Positions 16,531 through 22,713 of a DNA stretch of 43,003 nt are shown here, in pieces. Position 1 is the stretch's first letter; each line of letters starts with the position of its first letter. The stretch comes from an uncultured Bacteroides sp. (lineage in GTDB: Bacteria; Bacteroidota; Bacteroidia; Bacteroidales; Bacteroidaceae). The position numbers and the translations under genes are program-made. The notes below the pieces were generated by a model. It saw only the letters and a list, made by a program, of their open reading frames with translations. It searched no databases and was not told the origin of the DNA. The stretch covers positions 1 to 43,003 of the forward strand of contig UQVZ01000025.1 of NCBI GenBank assembly GCA_900544675.1, read 5' to 3'.

Positions 16531-17439
16531 TCATGCTGTTTCTTTTGCCCTGCTGGTAGATACCACGTATGCCCCGGCGATAACCAGCACCGCCGCCAGA
16601 GGCTTGTCCCATGAAAAACTATCCTGCCCGACGCAGATTGCCGCCACGGAAGACACTATCGGCTGCAAGTTCATATAGACGCTTACGGTGGTCGCTCTCA
16701 GATATTTCATGCCGAAAGGAGTGAGGAAATAGGCGACGGATGTAGCCAATATTGCAACAAACGCCAACTCCCATACGCCAGACCAGCCCCATGAAGTAGA
16801 AAAGAGGGCCTGTTCGGAATATTCAGTACAACCCAATGGAACAAGGATGATTGCCGCAAAGAGGAACATCCATTTCATTTGTGTCACCGTAGTGTATTTT
16901 TGCGCCACCGAGCGGATGATTATCAGATAAACGGAAAATGCCGTTACGCTGATAATCGCAAGGAATATCCCCCACAGGTTGTTTTTACCCGATGCGGAAT
17001 TGTTTATCTGCGTAATCATCAGCAATGCCCCGGCAATACCCAACACTACGCCTGCCATTTTCTTTCCTGTAATCGGTTCTTTCAGGAACACTGCCGCAAG
17101 CAGCATCACGACCAGCGGACTTAATGCTACAATCAGCGAGAAATAAACCGGTGAGGTATATTGTAAGCTGATTGCCGTCAGGGATTGCGACACGACAAAT
17201 CCCATGATACCGCCCATAGCGATAATCGCCAAATCCTTTGGAGATACTTTTTCCTTGGGCAAGAAACTTTGTATAATCCAGAAGATAATGGTTGCCGCAA
17301 AGGTACGTGATGCCATGTATCCGAACGGTGTCATCCATTGACTGAGCAGAGCCTTACTTATCGGAATGTTCAGTCCGAATATCAAGTTGGCACACAGGAC
17401 AGCCACATGACCTTTCCATTTCTCTGACGCACTTCCCAT
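16531..17439 (-). CDS. EamA/DMT-family transporter
   Basis: The 302 residues form about ten hydrophobic helices arranged as two EamA repeats (about 12-145 and 155-295). Motifs include LIFGLNIPISKALL in helix 1 and YTSPVYFSLIVALSPLVVMLLAAVFLKEP in repeat 1, with the related Y-LRATTVSVYMNLQPIVSSVAA in repeat 2. DMT carriers export metabolites or drugs. The neighbours suggest it removes a product or toxic substrate of the reductases, which is inference. The start lies 9 bp after the CMD-like stop codon. Confidence 0.9.
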   Translation of the reverse strand: MGSASEKWKGHVAVLCANLIFGLNIPISKALLSQWMTPFGYMASRTFAATIIFWIIQSFLPKEKVSPKDLAIIAMGGIMGFVVSQSLTAISLQYTSPVYFSLIVALSPLVVMLLAAVFLKEPITGKKMAGVVLGIAGALLMITQINNSASGKNNLWGIFLAIISVTAFSVYLIIIRSVAQKYTTVTQMKWMFLFAAIILVPLGCTEYSEQALFSTSWGWSGVWELAFVAILATSVAYFLTPFGMKYLRATTVSVYMNLQPIVSSVAAICVGQDSFSWDKPLAAVLVIAGAYVVSTSRAKETA

Positions 17440-17448
17440 AGATTGGTC

Positions 17449-18105
17449 TTATTTCTCTTTTCGTGCTTGCAATGTATGTTCCAAACGTTGTGAGCCGACT
17501 TCCGCAGCCTCAAATGATACTTCTTGTTCAATGAGCATCAGTATTTCATGCAACTGTTTCTCTGTCACGCCGACATTCAGCGCACCGCCGTAATGCGATT
17601 CCACCATGGGCTCTTTGATAGCGGCAAGAGCAGACACGGTGGTAATCTCCCGCTCGACATACGAAAGCAGGTCACGGGCAAAGAGATCGGCAAACAAATG
17701 TTCTTTCAGGCAGAAGTCCAGCAGTGGATTAAACCCGAAGAAACCGCTGCGCAACTGTTCTGCCGTCATTCCTGCGCAAAGCATTTGCAGCCGTTCACCC
17801 CGTGCGTATTTGCTTTCGCTCTCGTCAAAGGGCGATGCTTCTCGTCCCTGCTCGTCATGTATGCCTTTGTTACGCCGTTCATTCACCAAGTTCATGAACA
17901 CAGTGGTTGCCCGGCACGCCGGAGCAAAACCCACGTAACAATACAGATGCACAATCTCCTCGTTAATCTCGTTAATGGTCATGCCGAAGTCCAACGCATC
18001 TGCCAAGACTTTCTTCAATCCCTCCACGTCGGTGGTGGTGATAGCCGTATGAATGGAAATCAAGGCGATATGTGCCTGCCGTTCCGTCAAATGTTTCAGT
18101 TCCAT
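17449..18105 (-). CDS. Carboxymuconolactone-decarboxylase-like protein
   Basis: This 218-residue helical protein has two AhpD/CMD-like halves. The first (about 1-75) includes DFGMTINEINEEIVHLYCYVGFAPA. The second (about 105-210) includes SYVEREITTVSALAAIKEPMVESHYGGALNVGVTEKQLHEI. In AhpD-type members this second helix carries CxxC and a His; here Ser and Ala stand at the Cys places while the His is kept. A redox role through cysteines is therefore unlikely, and a CMD-like or structural role fits better. It is the first gene of the module and diverges from araC. Confidence 0.8.
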   Translation of the reverse strand: MELKHLTERQAHIALISIHTAITTTDVEGLKKVLADALDFGMTINEINEEIVHLYCYVGFAPACRATTVFMNLVNERRNKGIHDEQGREASPFDESESKYARGERLQMLCAGMTAEQLRSGFFGFNPLLDFCLKEHLFADLFARDLLSYVEREITTVSALAAIKEPMVESHYGGALNVGVTEKQLHEILMLIEQEVSFEAAEVGSQRLEHTLQARKEK

Positions 18106-18131
18106 AATCTCTTTATTTTAATTCGATGATG

Positions 18132-18139
18132 CAAAATTA
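18132..18139 (-). promoter_or_regulatory. -7 box of the reductase module
   Basis: The minus strand reads TAATTTTG (TAnnTTTG) 27 bp before the CMD-like ATG. The -33 place is occupied by an inverted repeat rather than TTTG, as expected for an activated promoter. Confidence 0.55.
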
Positions 18140-18142
18140 GGG

Positions 18143-18195
18143 CGTTCCGGGCAGAAGCCCGTTATACAGATTACGGAACGTTTGATACAGATAAC
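18143..18195. promoter_or_regulatory. Probable AraC operator between divergent promoters
   Basis: Two direct copies of ATACAGATwAC stand at 18164-18174 and 18185-18195, exactly 21 bp apart, which is two helical turns and the usual spacing for AraC-type half sites. They overlap an inverted repeat CGTTCCG (18143-18149) / CGGAACG (18174-18180) and a small palindrome CGGGC-AGAA-GCCCG (18148-18161). The site lies just upstream of the -7 box of the CMD-like gene. Binding by the adjacent AraC protein is inferred. Confidence 0.6.
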
Positions 18196-18237
18196 TGAAA
18201 ATCATGCGAAGAGGGAAACTATTAGAAAACAATGTCT

Positions 18238-18245
18238 TATATTTG
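18238..18245 (+). promoter_or_regulatory. -7 box of araC
   Basis: TATATTTG is a perfect TAnnTTTG match. The expected RNA start near 18252 lies before the ATG at 18270 but after the longer in-frame ATG at 18204, so it fixes the start codon. Confidence 0.6.
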
Positions 18246-18269
18246 CATGGACTAATAAAACATATTCGG

Positions 18270-19169
18270 ATGAAACGCGTAGAAAAAGTAAACATAGACA
18301 CATACAACAAGTATATGGGTGTGGAGACCCTGCACCCGTTAGTGAGTATCATAGACTTTTCCAAAGTGCCGCCCATACACAGTTTCCTGTTCAATATAGA
18401 CTTTTATGCCGTATTTCTGAAGGAAACCAAAAACGGGACTTTGACTTATGGAAGGAAATATTATGACTATCAAGAGGGAAGTGTCGTCTGTGTTTCTCCG
18501 GGGCAAGTTCTTGGCGCCGAAGCAACGGAAGAAATCTTCCGACCTCAAGGATGGGGTTTGTTGTTCCATCCGGACTTGATTGCCGGGACAGCGTTGGCAT
18601 CCAAGATGAAGAAATATACCTTTTTTGCATACGATGTAAACGAGGCATTGCATCTGTCCGAACGGGAAAAACAGATTATTCTCGATTGTTTTGGTAAAAT
18701 GTTGGAAGAACTGAATCGTCCGATAGACAACCATAGTCAGACTTTGGTATGTGTCTATATCGAGTTGTTGCTGGATTATTGCACGCGTTTCTATGAACGG
18801 CAATTTATTACTCGCAAGAAAGCCAATACCGACCTGCTGACCCGTTTCGAGAAACTGTTGCACGATTATTTCAACTCCCGTCAGCCGATGCAGTCCGGTC
18901 TGCCTACGGTCAAGTATTTCGCTTCCGAACTTTGCCTTTCGCCCAATTACTTTGGTGATTTGATTCGGAAAGAATGTGGAAAGTCGGCGCAAGAATATAT
19001 CCAAGATACGGTCATATCTATTGCCAAAGAGCGTTTGTTGGATTCTTCCAAAAGCATTGGTCAAGTGGCGGAAGAACTTGGATTTCACTATCTGCCTTAT
19101 TTTTCGCGTATGTTTAAGAAGCATGTGGGTAAAACGCCGGGAGCCTATCGAATGCAGGGGTTACAATGA
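18270..19169 (+). CDS. AraC-family transcriptional regulator
   Basis: The 299-residue protein starts MKRVEKVNIDTYNKY, chosen because the promoter -7 box lies downstream of the longer start. The N-terminal half is a cupin-like sensing domain (about 25-120; YDYQEGSVVCVSPGQVLGAE). The C-terminal 100 residues are the double helix-turn-helix: ASELCLSPNYFGDLIRKECGKSAQEYI, then IGQVAEELGFHYLPYFSRMFKKHVGKTPGAYR. It diverges from the reductase module and probably activates it through the 21-bp-spaced sites in between. The inducer is unknown, though the module content points to an electrophile or quinone. Confidence 0.92.
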   Translation: MKRVEKVNIDTYNKYMGVETLHPLVSIIDFSKVPPIHSFLFNIDFYAVFLKETKNGTLTYGRKYYDYQEGSVVCVSPGQVLGAEATEEIFRPQGWGLLFHPDLIAGTALASKMKKYTFFAYDVNEALHLSEREKQIILDCFGKMLEELNRPIDNHSQTLVCVYIELLLDYCTRFYERQFITRKKANTDLLTRFEKLLHDYFNSRQPMQSGLPTVKYFASELCLSPNYFGDLIRKECGKSAQEYIQDTVISIAKERLLDSSKSIGQVAEELGFHYLPYFSRMFKKHVGKTPGAYRMQGLQ

Positions 19170-19180
19170 GAAGAAGATAT

Positions 19181-19222
19181 GTCCCATGCGGATAATAAGC
19201 CGCAGATTTTGCGGTTAATTGT
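19181..19222. repeat. Operator-like repeat, copy i
   Basis: This 42-bp segment after araC matches 20004-20045 at 41 of 42 bases. It contains one intact dyad GCGG-N8-CCGC (19188-19203) and the left half of a second (GCGGTTAATTGT), whose CCGC is lost. No promoter or fic sequence follows it here, unlike copy ii. Confidence 0.75.
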
Positions 19223-19265
19223 GTTCAGAAGAACCGGACAACTGCTACGGTGTTTAATAAGTTAA

Positions 19266-19383
19266 GGTATCCGTTTTACGTTCCAATTTCAACTCACATT
19301 TTTGAGTTGTTCAGTTCGTTCTGTAACCCAATTATAACAAGGGCATTGGATACTACGTTTTTGGGAACGTAGAACTGGACACC
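19266..19383. mobile_element. 118-bp MITE-like palindromic element
   Basis: The ends form an imperfect terminal inverted repeat of about 20 bp: 19266-19284 starts GGTATCC and ends TACGTTCC, and the complement of 19364-19383 starts GGTGTCC and ends TACGTTCC. Inside are two small hairpins, CAACTCA/TGAGTTG (19290-19309) and CTACGTT/AACGTAG (19353-19372). There is no coding capacity. TAA occurs near both ends and could be a short target duplication. A non-autonomous insertion element is likely, but its parent is not identified. Confidence 0.45.
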
Positions 19384-19385
19384 CT

Positions 19386-19441
19386 AATCAATCGATTGTC
19401 GGATTGATGAAACTCCGTGACTCTGTGTCTTTGTATCCGAA
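19386..19441 (+). repeat. 56-bp direct repeat, copy 2
   Basis: This nearly exact copy of 14579-14634 lacks the left arm of the terminator, so it can form the small ATCAATC/GATTGAT hairpin but not the 20-bp stem. It begins 3 bp after the MITE-like element and lies 12 bp from the end of the YjbR gene. Confidence 0.85.
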
Positions 19442-19453
19442 GATGAGTTTGCG

Positions 19454-19837
19454 TCAGTCTGTATGCCGGGTGTCTAACGCTTCACGTTGTTTCTTTGTGA
19501 GCGAAGCCACCACAAGATCATACGATTGCCTGACCAGTTCCTTGATTTTCGAGTCGGGCACATTCCGGTTGAAATAAACACTAATCCAATGCTTCTTGTT
19601 CATGTGATAGCCGGGACGTATTCCCTCGTAGCGTTCTTGCAGTTCTTCTACCTGTTCCGGTACGCACTTGATGTCGCAGAAGTCGAATACATCAATGTTC
19701 ACAAAGCAAAACCATTTGTCGAGTACGCAAAACACCAGCAGGTTGTGGTCGTATTTCGATGTAGCCTTGTCGAAGGGCATCTTCTCATGCGCGCCTTTGA
19801 ATGAAAGGCAGTACGCTCTGAAATCTTCTATGTTCAT
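19454..19837 (-). CDS. MmcQ/YjbR-family protein
   Basis: The 127-residue protein starts MNIEDFRAYCLSFKGAHEKMPF, the usual start of the family. The 33 in-frame codons before it are the antisense of an araC remnant and are not used. The body FDKATSKYDHNLLVFCVLDKWFCFVNID, GYHMNKKHWISVYF and a C-terminal SYDLVVASL match the YjbR fold. Members are annotated as DNA-binding from structure, without a settled function. It stands between copy 2 of the terminator repeat and decayed genes, so it may have arrived with that material. Confidence 0.88.
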   Translation of the reverse strand: MNIEDFRAYCLSFKGAHEKMPFDKATSKYDHNLLVFCVLDKWFCFVNIDVFDFCDIKCVPEQVEELQERYEGIRPGYHMNKKHWISVYFNRNVPDSKIKELVRQSYDLVVASLTKKQREALDTRHTD

Positions 19838-19885
19838 TTTGGTCTGATTTTCATTAGCGAATACAAATTTAATGCAATCTCTGCA

Positions 19886-20003
19886 ATCTGTCGCTATTGT
19901 TGTCAAAGAATGTTTGTCGGATATTTTCAATAGCATCGGTCAAGTGGCGGAAAAACAAGAATCCTTTCATTGGCCTAAGATGCTGATAAATATGGAATTC
20001 ATT
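19886..20003 (+). pseudogene. Decayed 3' end of a second araC gene
   Basis: In one frame the DNA gives SVAIVVKECLSDIFNSIGQV followed by AEKQESFHW. This lines up with SIAKERLLDSSKSIGQVAEELGFHY in the intact AraC at 18270-19169. The second helix-turn-helix is then lost: compared with the intact gene and its flank, roughly 57 bp are missing. It is followed, like the intact gene, by the operator-like repeat. It is older and more diverged than that repeat, so two related araC genes once ended here. Confidence 0.7.
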
Positions 20004-20049
20004 GTCCCGTGCGGATAATAAGCCGCAGATTTTGCGGTTAATTGTCCGC
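20004..20049. promoter_or_regulatory. Tandem GCGG-N8-CCGC operator, copy ii
   Basis: Two 16-bp dyads, GCGG-ATAATAAG-CCGC (20011-20026) and GCGG-TTAATTGT-CCGC (20034-20049), are spaced 23 bp start to start. They lie directly before a perfect -7 box and the start of a fic remnant. DUF4172-type Fic proteins often carry a C-terminal winged helix, so a self-regulating operator is plausible. That last step is inference. Confidence 0.6.
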
Positions 20050-20056
20050 AAAACCG

Positions 20057-20064
20057 TATATTTG
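20057..20064 (+). promoter_or_regulatory. -7 box of the fic relic promoter
   Basis: TATATTTG is a perfect TAnnTTTG, with TTTG at 20031-20034 (22-bp gap) as a possible -33 box inside the operator. RNA would start near 20071, just before the fic relic ATG at 20084. With the fic gene destroyed, this promoter now points at the ATPase gene about 190 bp downstream and may drive it. Confidence 0.6.
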
Positions 20065-20083
20065 CAGAAAACGTGCGATGCTT

Positions 20084-20206
20084 ATGTATATACATGAACA
20101 TAAAGAATGACCTTCCTTTTCGTGGAATAAGGAACTTGTCGGTGAGAAACTGAACCGGGTACACAAGGTTGTGGGTTATCTGATGGGACGTCTTAGCGTA
20201 ATCGGA
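20084..20206 (+). pseudogene. Decayed 5' end of a fic gene (DUF4172 domain)
   Basis: The frame from ATG 20084 gives MYIHEHKE, a TGA where Trp is expected, then PSFSWNKELVGEKLNRVHKV and VGYLMGRLSVIG. This is the typical N terminus of DUF4172-containing Fic proteins (M-Y-I-x-E-x-K-x-W-P-x-F-x-W, later G-R-L). Homology stops near 20206, where unrelated AT-rich DNA leading into the ATPase gene begins. The Fic catalytic domain is absent. A nonsense change plus truncation makes this a clear relic. Confidence 0.7.
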
Positions 20207-20258
20207 TCATTCAAAAAATGCCTATTCAAAATAACGAATGACTTATAATGTAAATGCT

Positions 20259-21566
20259 ATGAGCAAATTAAGTATAAAGAATATCGGAGCTATTAAAAAT
20301 GTTGAATTTGATGTCAATCGAATCAATGTGTTTATGGGACCACAATCGTCCGGCAAGAGTACAATCTCTAAAATCCTTTGCCACTGCCAATGGGTTGAGA
20401 AATCATGCTTTCTCAACAAGCAAGAGTTAGAATATTACCAGAAACCAGGTGTATTTTTCAATTCATTGGTAGAGTATCATAAACTGGAAGGGTATTTTAA
20501 CCGAAATGCAAGCATCAAATATGTAGGTGACTACTTCACGCTTACTTATACACACAGTTCGAAAAGAATAACCATTAAGTTAAGAGATAAGGCTGCGTAC
20601 GCCTATCCTAAGATAAGTTATATCCCGTCTGAAAGAAACTTTGTAACAGGAGTCTCAAACTTTGGCAAATACAACGAAGGGAACAATGTCATTTTGTATT
20701 TTGGTTATGATTGGTCGGAAGCAAAACGAGATATTACCCGACTGGATATATCCCAATTACTTAATCGAGAAGTAGTTTATGAAAATTTGAACGGGCAAGA
20801 CTATATTTTTGACCATGGTTCAAAGATACAGTTAGTAAACGCTTCTAGTGGAGTACAATCCATTCTACCCTTATATCAGACCATTTTATACATGCTATCC
20901 AATGTCTATACGAAAGCAAGAACCCTCTCTCCATCCAAGGAATTTGCCCAAAAGCAATTATATGCTGCATGGACTTCGTTATCTGGGATGGTAAAAGGAA
21001 AGAAAAATAGTTTGGATAACGATGCACAGCATATTCTATTGACGGTTTTTAATAGCCTGAAACAACCGGAAGTGAAGGCAGTTGATAAACTGTCGAAACT
21101 AACGTCTGAGGAGTTAGACAAAAATGTTTCTGAAGCCTCTGCCTTGCTCAATAAACTTTTCGATTATCATTTTACGCAATTGTTTATTGAAGAACCCGAG
21201 CAAAACCTTTTCCCCGATACCCAACAAGAGTTCGTTTACTGGCTCATTGAGAACCTTTCGAAAAACGAACGCAAACATGCCGTGGTATTGACCACACATA
21301 GTCCTTATATATTGTTTGCACTTAACAATTGCATGATGGGCGGTTTAGTGAAAAACAATATTCCGCTGGATGAGGCAGAAAACTTTCCTTCCCATGCAGC
21401 CTGGATTGAGCCTCACATGGTTTCTGTTTTTGAAATAGAAGACGGAAGCATCAGACGAATTCAGGACAAAGACGGTATCATCGAAGACAACTATTTGAAT
21501 AAGGCTTATAAAAGGAATTCGGAAGAATATCTTTCACTTTTAAACTATTATGAAGATGAAGAGTAG
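20259..21566 (+). CDS. ABC/RecF-like AAA ATPase of a two-gene cassette
   Basis: The 435-residue protein starts MSKLSIKNIGAIKNVEF (ATG 20259; the in-frame ATG at 20238 is less likely). Seen directly: Walker A GPQSSGKST (27-35), an ABC-signature-like ASSGVQSILPLYQ near the middle, Walker B LFIEEPEQNLFP, and the switch TTHSPYIL. No TOPRIM domain follows, so it is not an OLD/GajA-type nuclease. Such stand-alone ATPases usually sense or control a partner effector. The next gene overlaps it by 17 bp. Codon use is more AT-rich than the neighbours, suggesting transfer. Defence is the likely role, but no known system could be matched with certainty. Confidence 0.88.
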   Translation: MSKLSIKNIGAIKNVEFDVNRINVFMGPQSSGKSTISKILCHCQWVEKSCFLNKQELEYYQKPGVFFNSLVEYHKLEGYFNRNASIKYVGDYFTLTYTHSSKRITIKLRDKAAYAYPKISYIPSERNFVTGVSNFGKYNEGNNVILYFGYDWSEAKRDITRLDISQLLNREVVYENLNGQDYIFDHGSKIQLVNASSGVQSILPLYQTILYMLSNVYTKARTLSPSKEFAQKQLYAAWTSLSGMVKGKKNSLDNDAQHILLTVFNSLKQPEVKAVDKLSKLTSEELDKNVSEASALLNKLFDYHFTQLFIEEPEQNLFPDTQQEFVYWLIENLSKNERKHAVVLTTHSPYILFALNNCMMGGLVKNNIPLDEAENFPSHAAWIEPHMVSVFEIEDGSIRRIQDKDGIIEDNYLNKAYKRNSEEYLSLLNYYEDEE

Positions 21567-22152
21567 AATATTGACTGCATATCCAGATTCACAATTTAAA
21601 CAAGGTAATGCTCCCGTTTTCTATATTACTGATTTTACAGAACGTACGGAAAGTCTCCGTAAGGTGGAAATACACGAAACAATTCCTCAGACACCCGACG
21701 GGTCCCAAAACATGGATTGTCTGACTGTTAATAATCCCCATACGCTAACTATTGAATTTAATGTTTTTGAAGACAATCAATTCAAAGATGAAGAAGGCAG
21801 AGACATTCAACACTGCGAATGTTGTCTGTTTCCAGCGGCAAACGACGAAACATCATGGCTTGCTTTTGTTGAAATAAAAGATTGCAAGCCTAAAAACATT
21901 GCAGACTATAAGGAGAAAGTCAAGGAACAAATAATCTCGACAGTACAACTTTTCAGAAACGCTCAAATAACAACAGGACAGCAAAAAATATACGGTATCA
22001 TATCATTTCCTCGGAAAAGGAAAACAAGTTTTAATGAAACTATTTTTACGGATTATACTGAATATAAAAAACTTTATACTGAATATCGCATACATTTTTA
22101 TCCTACAAACACAGTACAAATTAAGAATGAGAGAATCTTGGAATTAATTTAA
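21550..22152 (+). CDS. Unknown partner protein, possible PD-(D/E)xK nuclease
   Basis: The 200-residue product (or 198 from the second ATG at 21556) overlaps the ATPase gene by 17 bp and should be translated with it. The centre reads HCECCLFPAANDETSWLAF then VEIKDCKPKN. A strand carrying E-x-K (VEIKD), with acidic residues before it and a Gln-rich helix after it (KEQIISTVQLF), is the pattern of a PD-(D/E)xK nuclease core. That reading is tentative. No signal or membrane segment is seen. I do not recognise a named family. Its stop codon directly abuts a decayed AlbA_2 gene, marking the end of the inserted segment. Confidence 0.75.
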   Translation: MKMKSRILTAYPDSQFKQGNAPVFYITDFTERTESLRKVEIHETIPQTPDGSQNMDCLTVNNPHTLTIEFNVFEDNQFKDEEGRDIQHCECCLFPAANDETSWLAFVEIKDCKPKNIADYKEKVKEQIISTVQLFRNAQITTGQQKIYGIISFPRKRKTSFNETIFTDYTEYKKLYTEYRIHFYPTNTVQIKNERILELI

Positions 22153-22330
22153 ACATAGAATTCAAAGAATCCTGGCGCGATGAATACTAGAATGGATTTG
22201 TGGCTTTGCCAATGCACAAGGCGGTATCCTTTATATTGGAGTAAAGGATAATGGCGAGTATTGCCAACACATTCTTTCGTGCGGGTGAGATAGAGGCATG
22301 GGGACATGGTATTCCCGGAAAGGGCTATTT
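22153..22330 (+). pseudogene. Relic of an AlbA_2/Schlafen-type ATP-binding protein
   Basis: Three pieces in two frames are readable: NIEFKESWRDEY then a stop; WICGFANAQGGILYIGVKDNG plus EYC; and ANTFFRAGEIEAWGHGI. The first two are the N-terminal AlbA_2 domain and the third is the C-terminal ATPase-like region of the same family. The gene therefore has a frameshift and a large internal deletion. Upstream residues are missing, because the relic starts at the stop codon of the nuclease-like gene. Confidence 0.75.
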
Positions 22331-22426
22331 ATAGAATAAGGGCTTATGGAGATTGGGAAGTTATGTAAAAAAGATTCAGCTATTTATCAGTAGATTATGA
22401 TTTCTGGTAGTACAGGATGGAATTAA

Positions 22427-22455
22427 AGAGTTACAGCATTGTAGCTCTTTTTTTG
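22427..22455 (+). terminator. Rho-independent terminator after the cassette region
   Basis: AGAGTTACA-GCAT-TGTAGCTCT forms a 9-bp stem with one G-T pair and a 4-nt loop, followed by a run of T. It would end transcripts coming from the ATPase cassette and its decayed neighbour. Confidence 0.75.
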
Positions 22456-22527
22456 TGGTTTTTGATAAGGCGGTTGTCTGTGATTATCCTGAAATGCGCA
22501 TTAATTCCATATTAATCCCTCAAACAC

Positions 22528-22558
22528 TTGACTTTGCAAACGTGTGATATTATCTTTG
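22528..22558 (+). promoter_or_regulatory. Promoter of the HU-HIG gene
   Basis: TATCTTTG (22551-22558) matches TAnnTTTG, with TTG (22528-22530) 20 bp upstream. The predicted RNA start at about 22565 coincides with the first base of a long hairpin, so the 5' end of the message would be structured. Confidence 0.65.
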
Positions 22559-22564
22559 TGGACG

Positions 22565-22713
22565 GCTTCATTTTATGTCCTCCAATCGGAGGACGTATGT
22601 TTTTGGTATGGAAAACGTATATCCCCCGATTGGAGGACGTACGTTTTCCGTATGGAGGACATAGAAATGAAGCGGCTGCAAACGAGAAATTAACCTTTTA
22701 AAAATACGTTGTT
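22565..22713 (+). promoter_or_regulatory. Structured 5' leader with alternative hairpins
   Basis: An outer stem of 19 bp pairs 22565-22583 with 22654-22673 (one bulged base). Inside, GGAAAACGTA (22610-22619) pairs perfectly with TACGTTTTCC (22640-22649). A competing 12-bp stem pairs TCCTCCAATCGG (22578-22589) with CCGATTGGAGGA (22626-22637), and a third pairs GTCCTCC (22577-22583) with GGAGGAC at 22588-22594. One GTCCTCC thus faces three GGAGGAC copies (22588, 22632, 22654). The folds exclude one another, as in a switch or attenuator. No known riboswitch class is recognised. Confidence 0.6.

Noticed and set aside
19838..19936. 33-codon N-terminal extension of the YjbR protein
   Set aside because: These codons are antisense to the araC remnant, and the family begins at MNIEDF.
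20259..22152. Naming the cassette as Gabija, Septu or PARIS
   Set aside because: The ATPase lacks TOPRIM (Gabija), the partner lacks HNH residues (Septu), and it does not look like the DUF4435 effector of PARIS.
22565..22673. CRISPR array from the repeated GGAGGACGTAyGTTTT units
   Set aside because: Only two full units plus a partial one, no regular spacers, and no cas genes; inverted pairing explains the repeats better.
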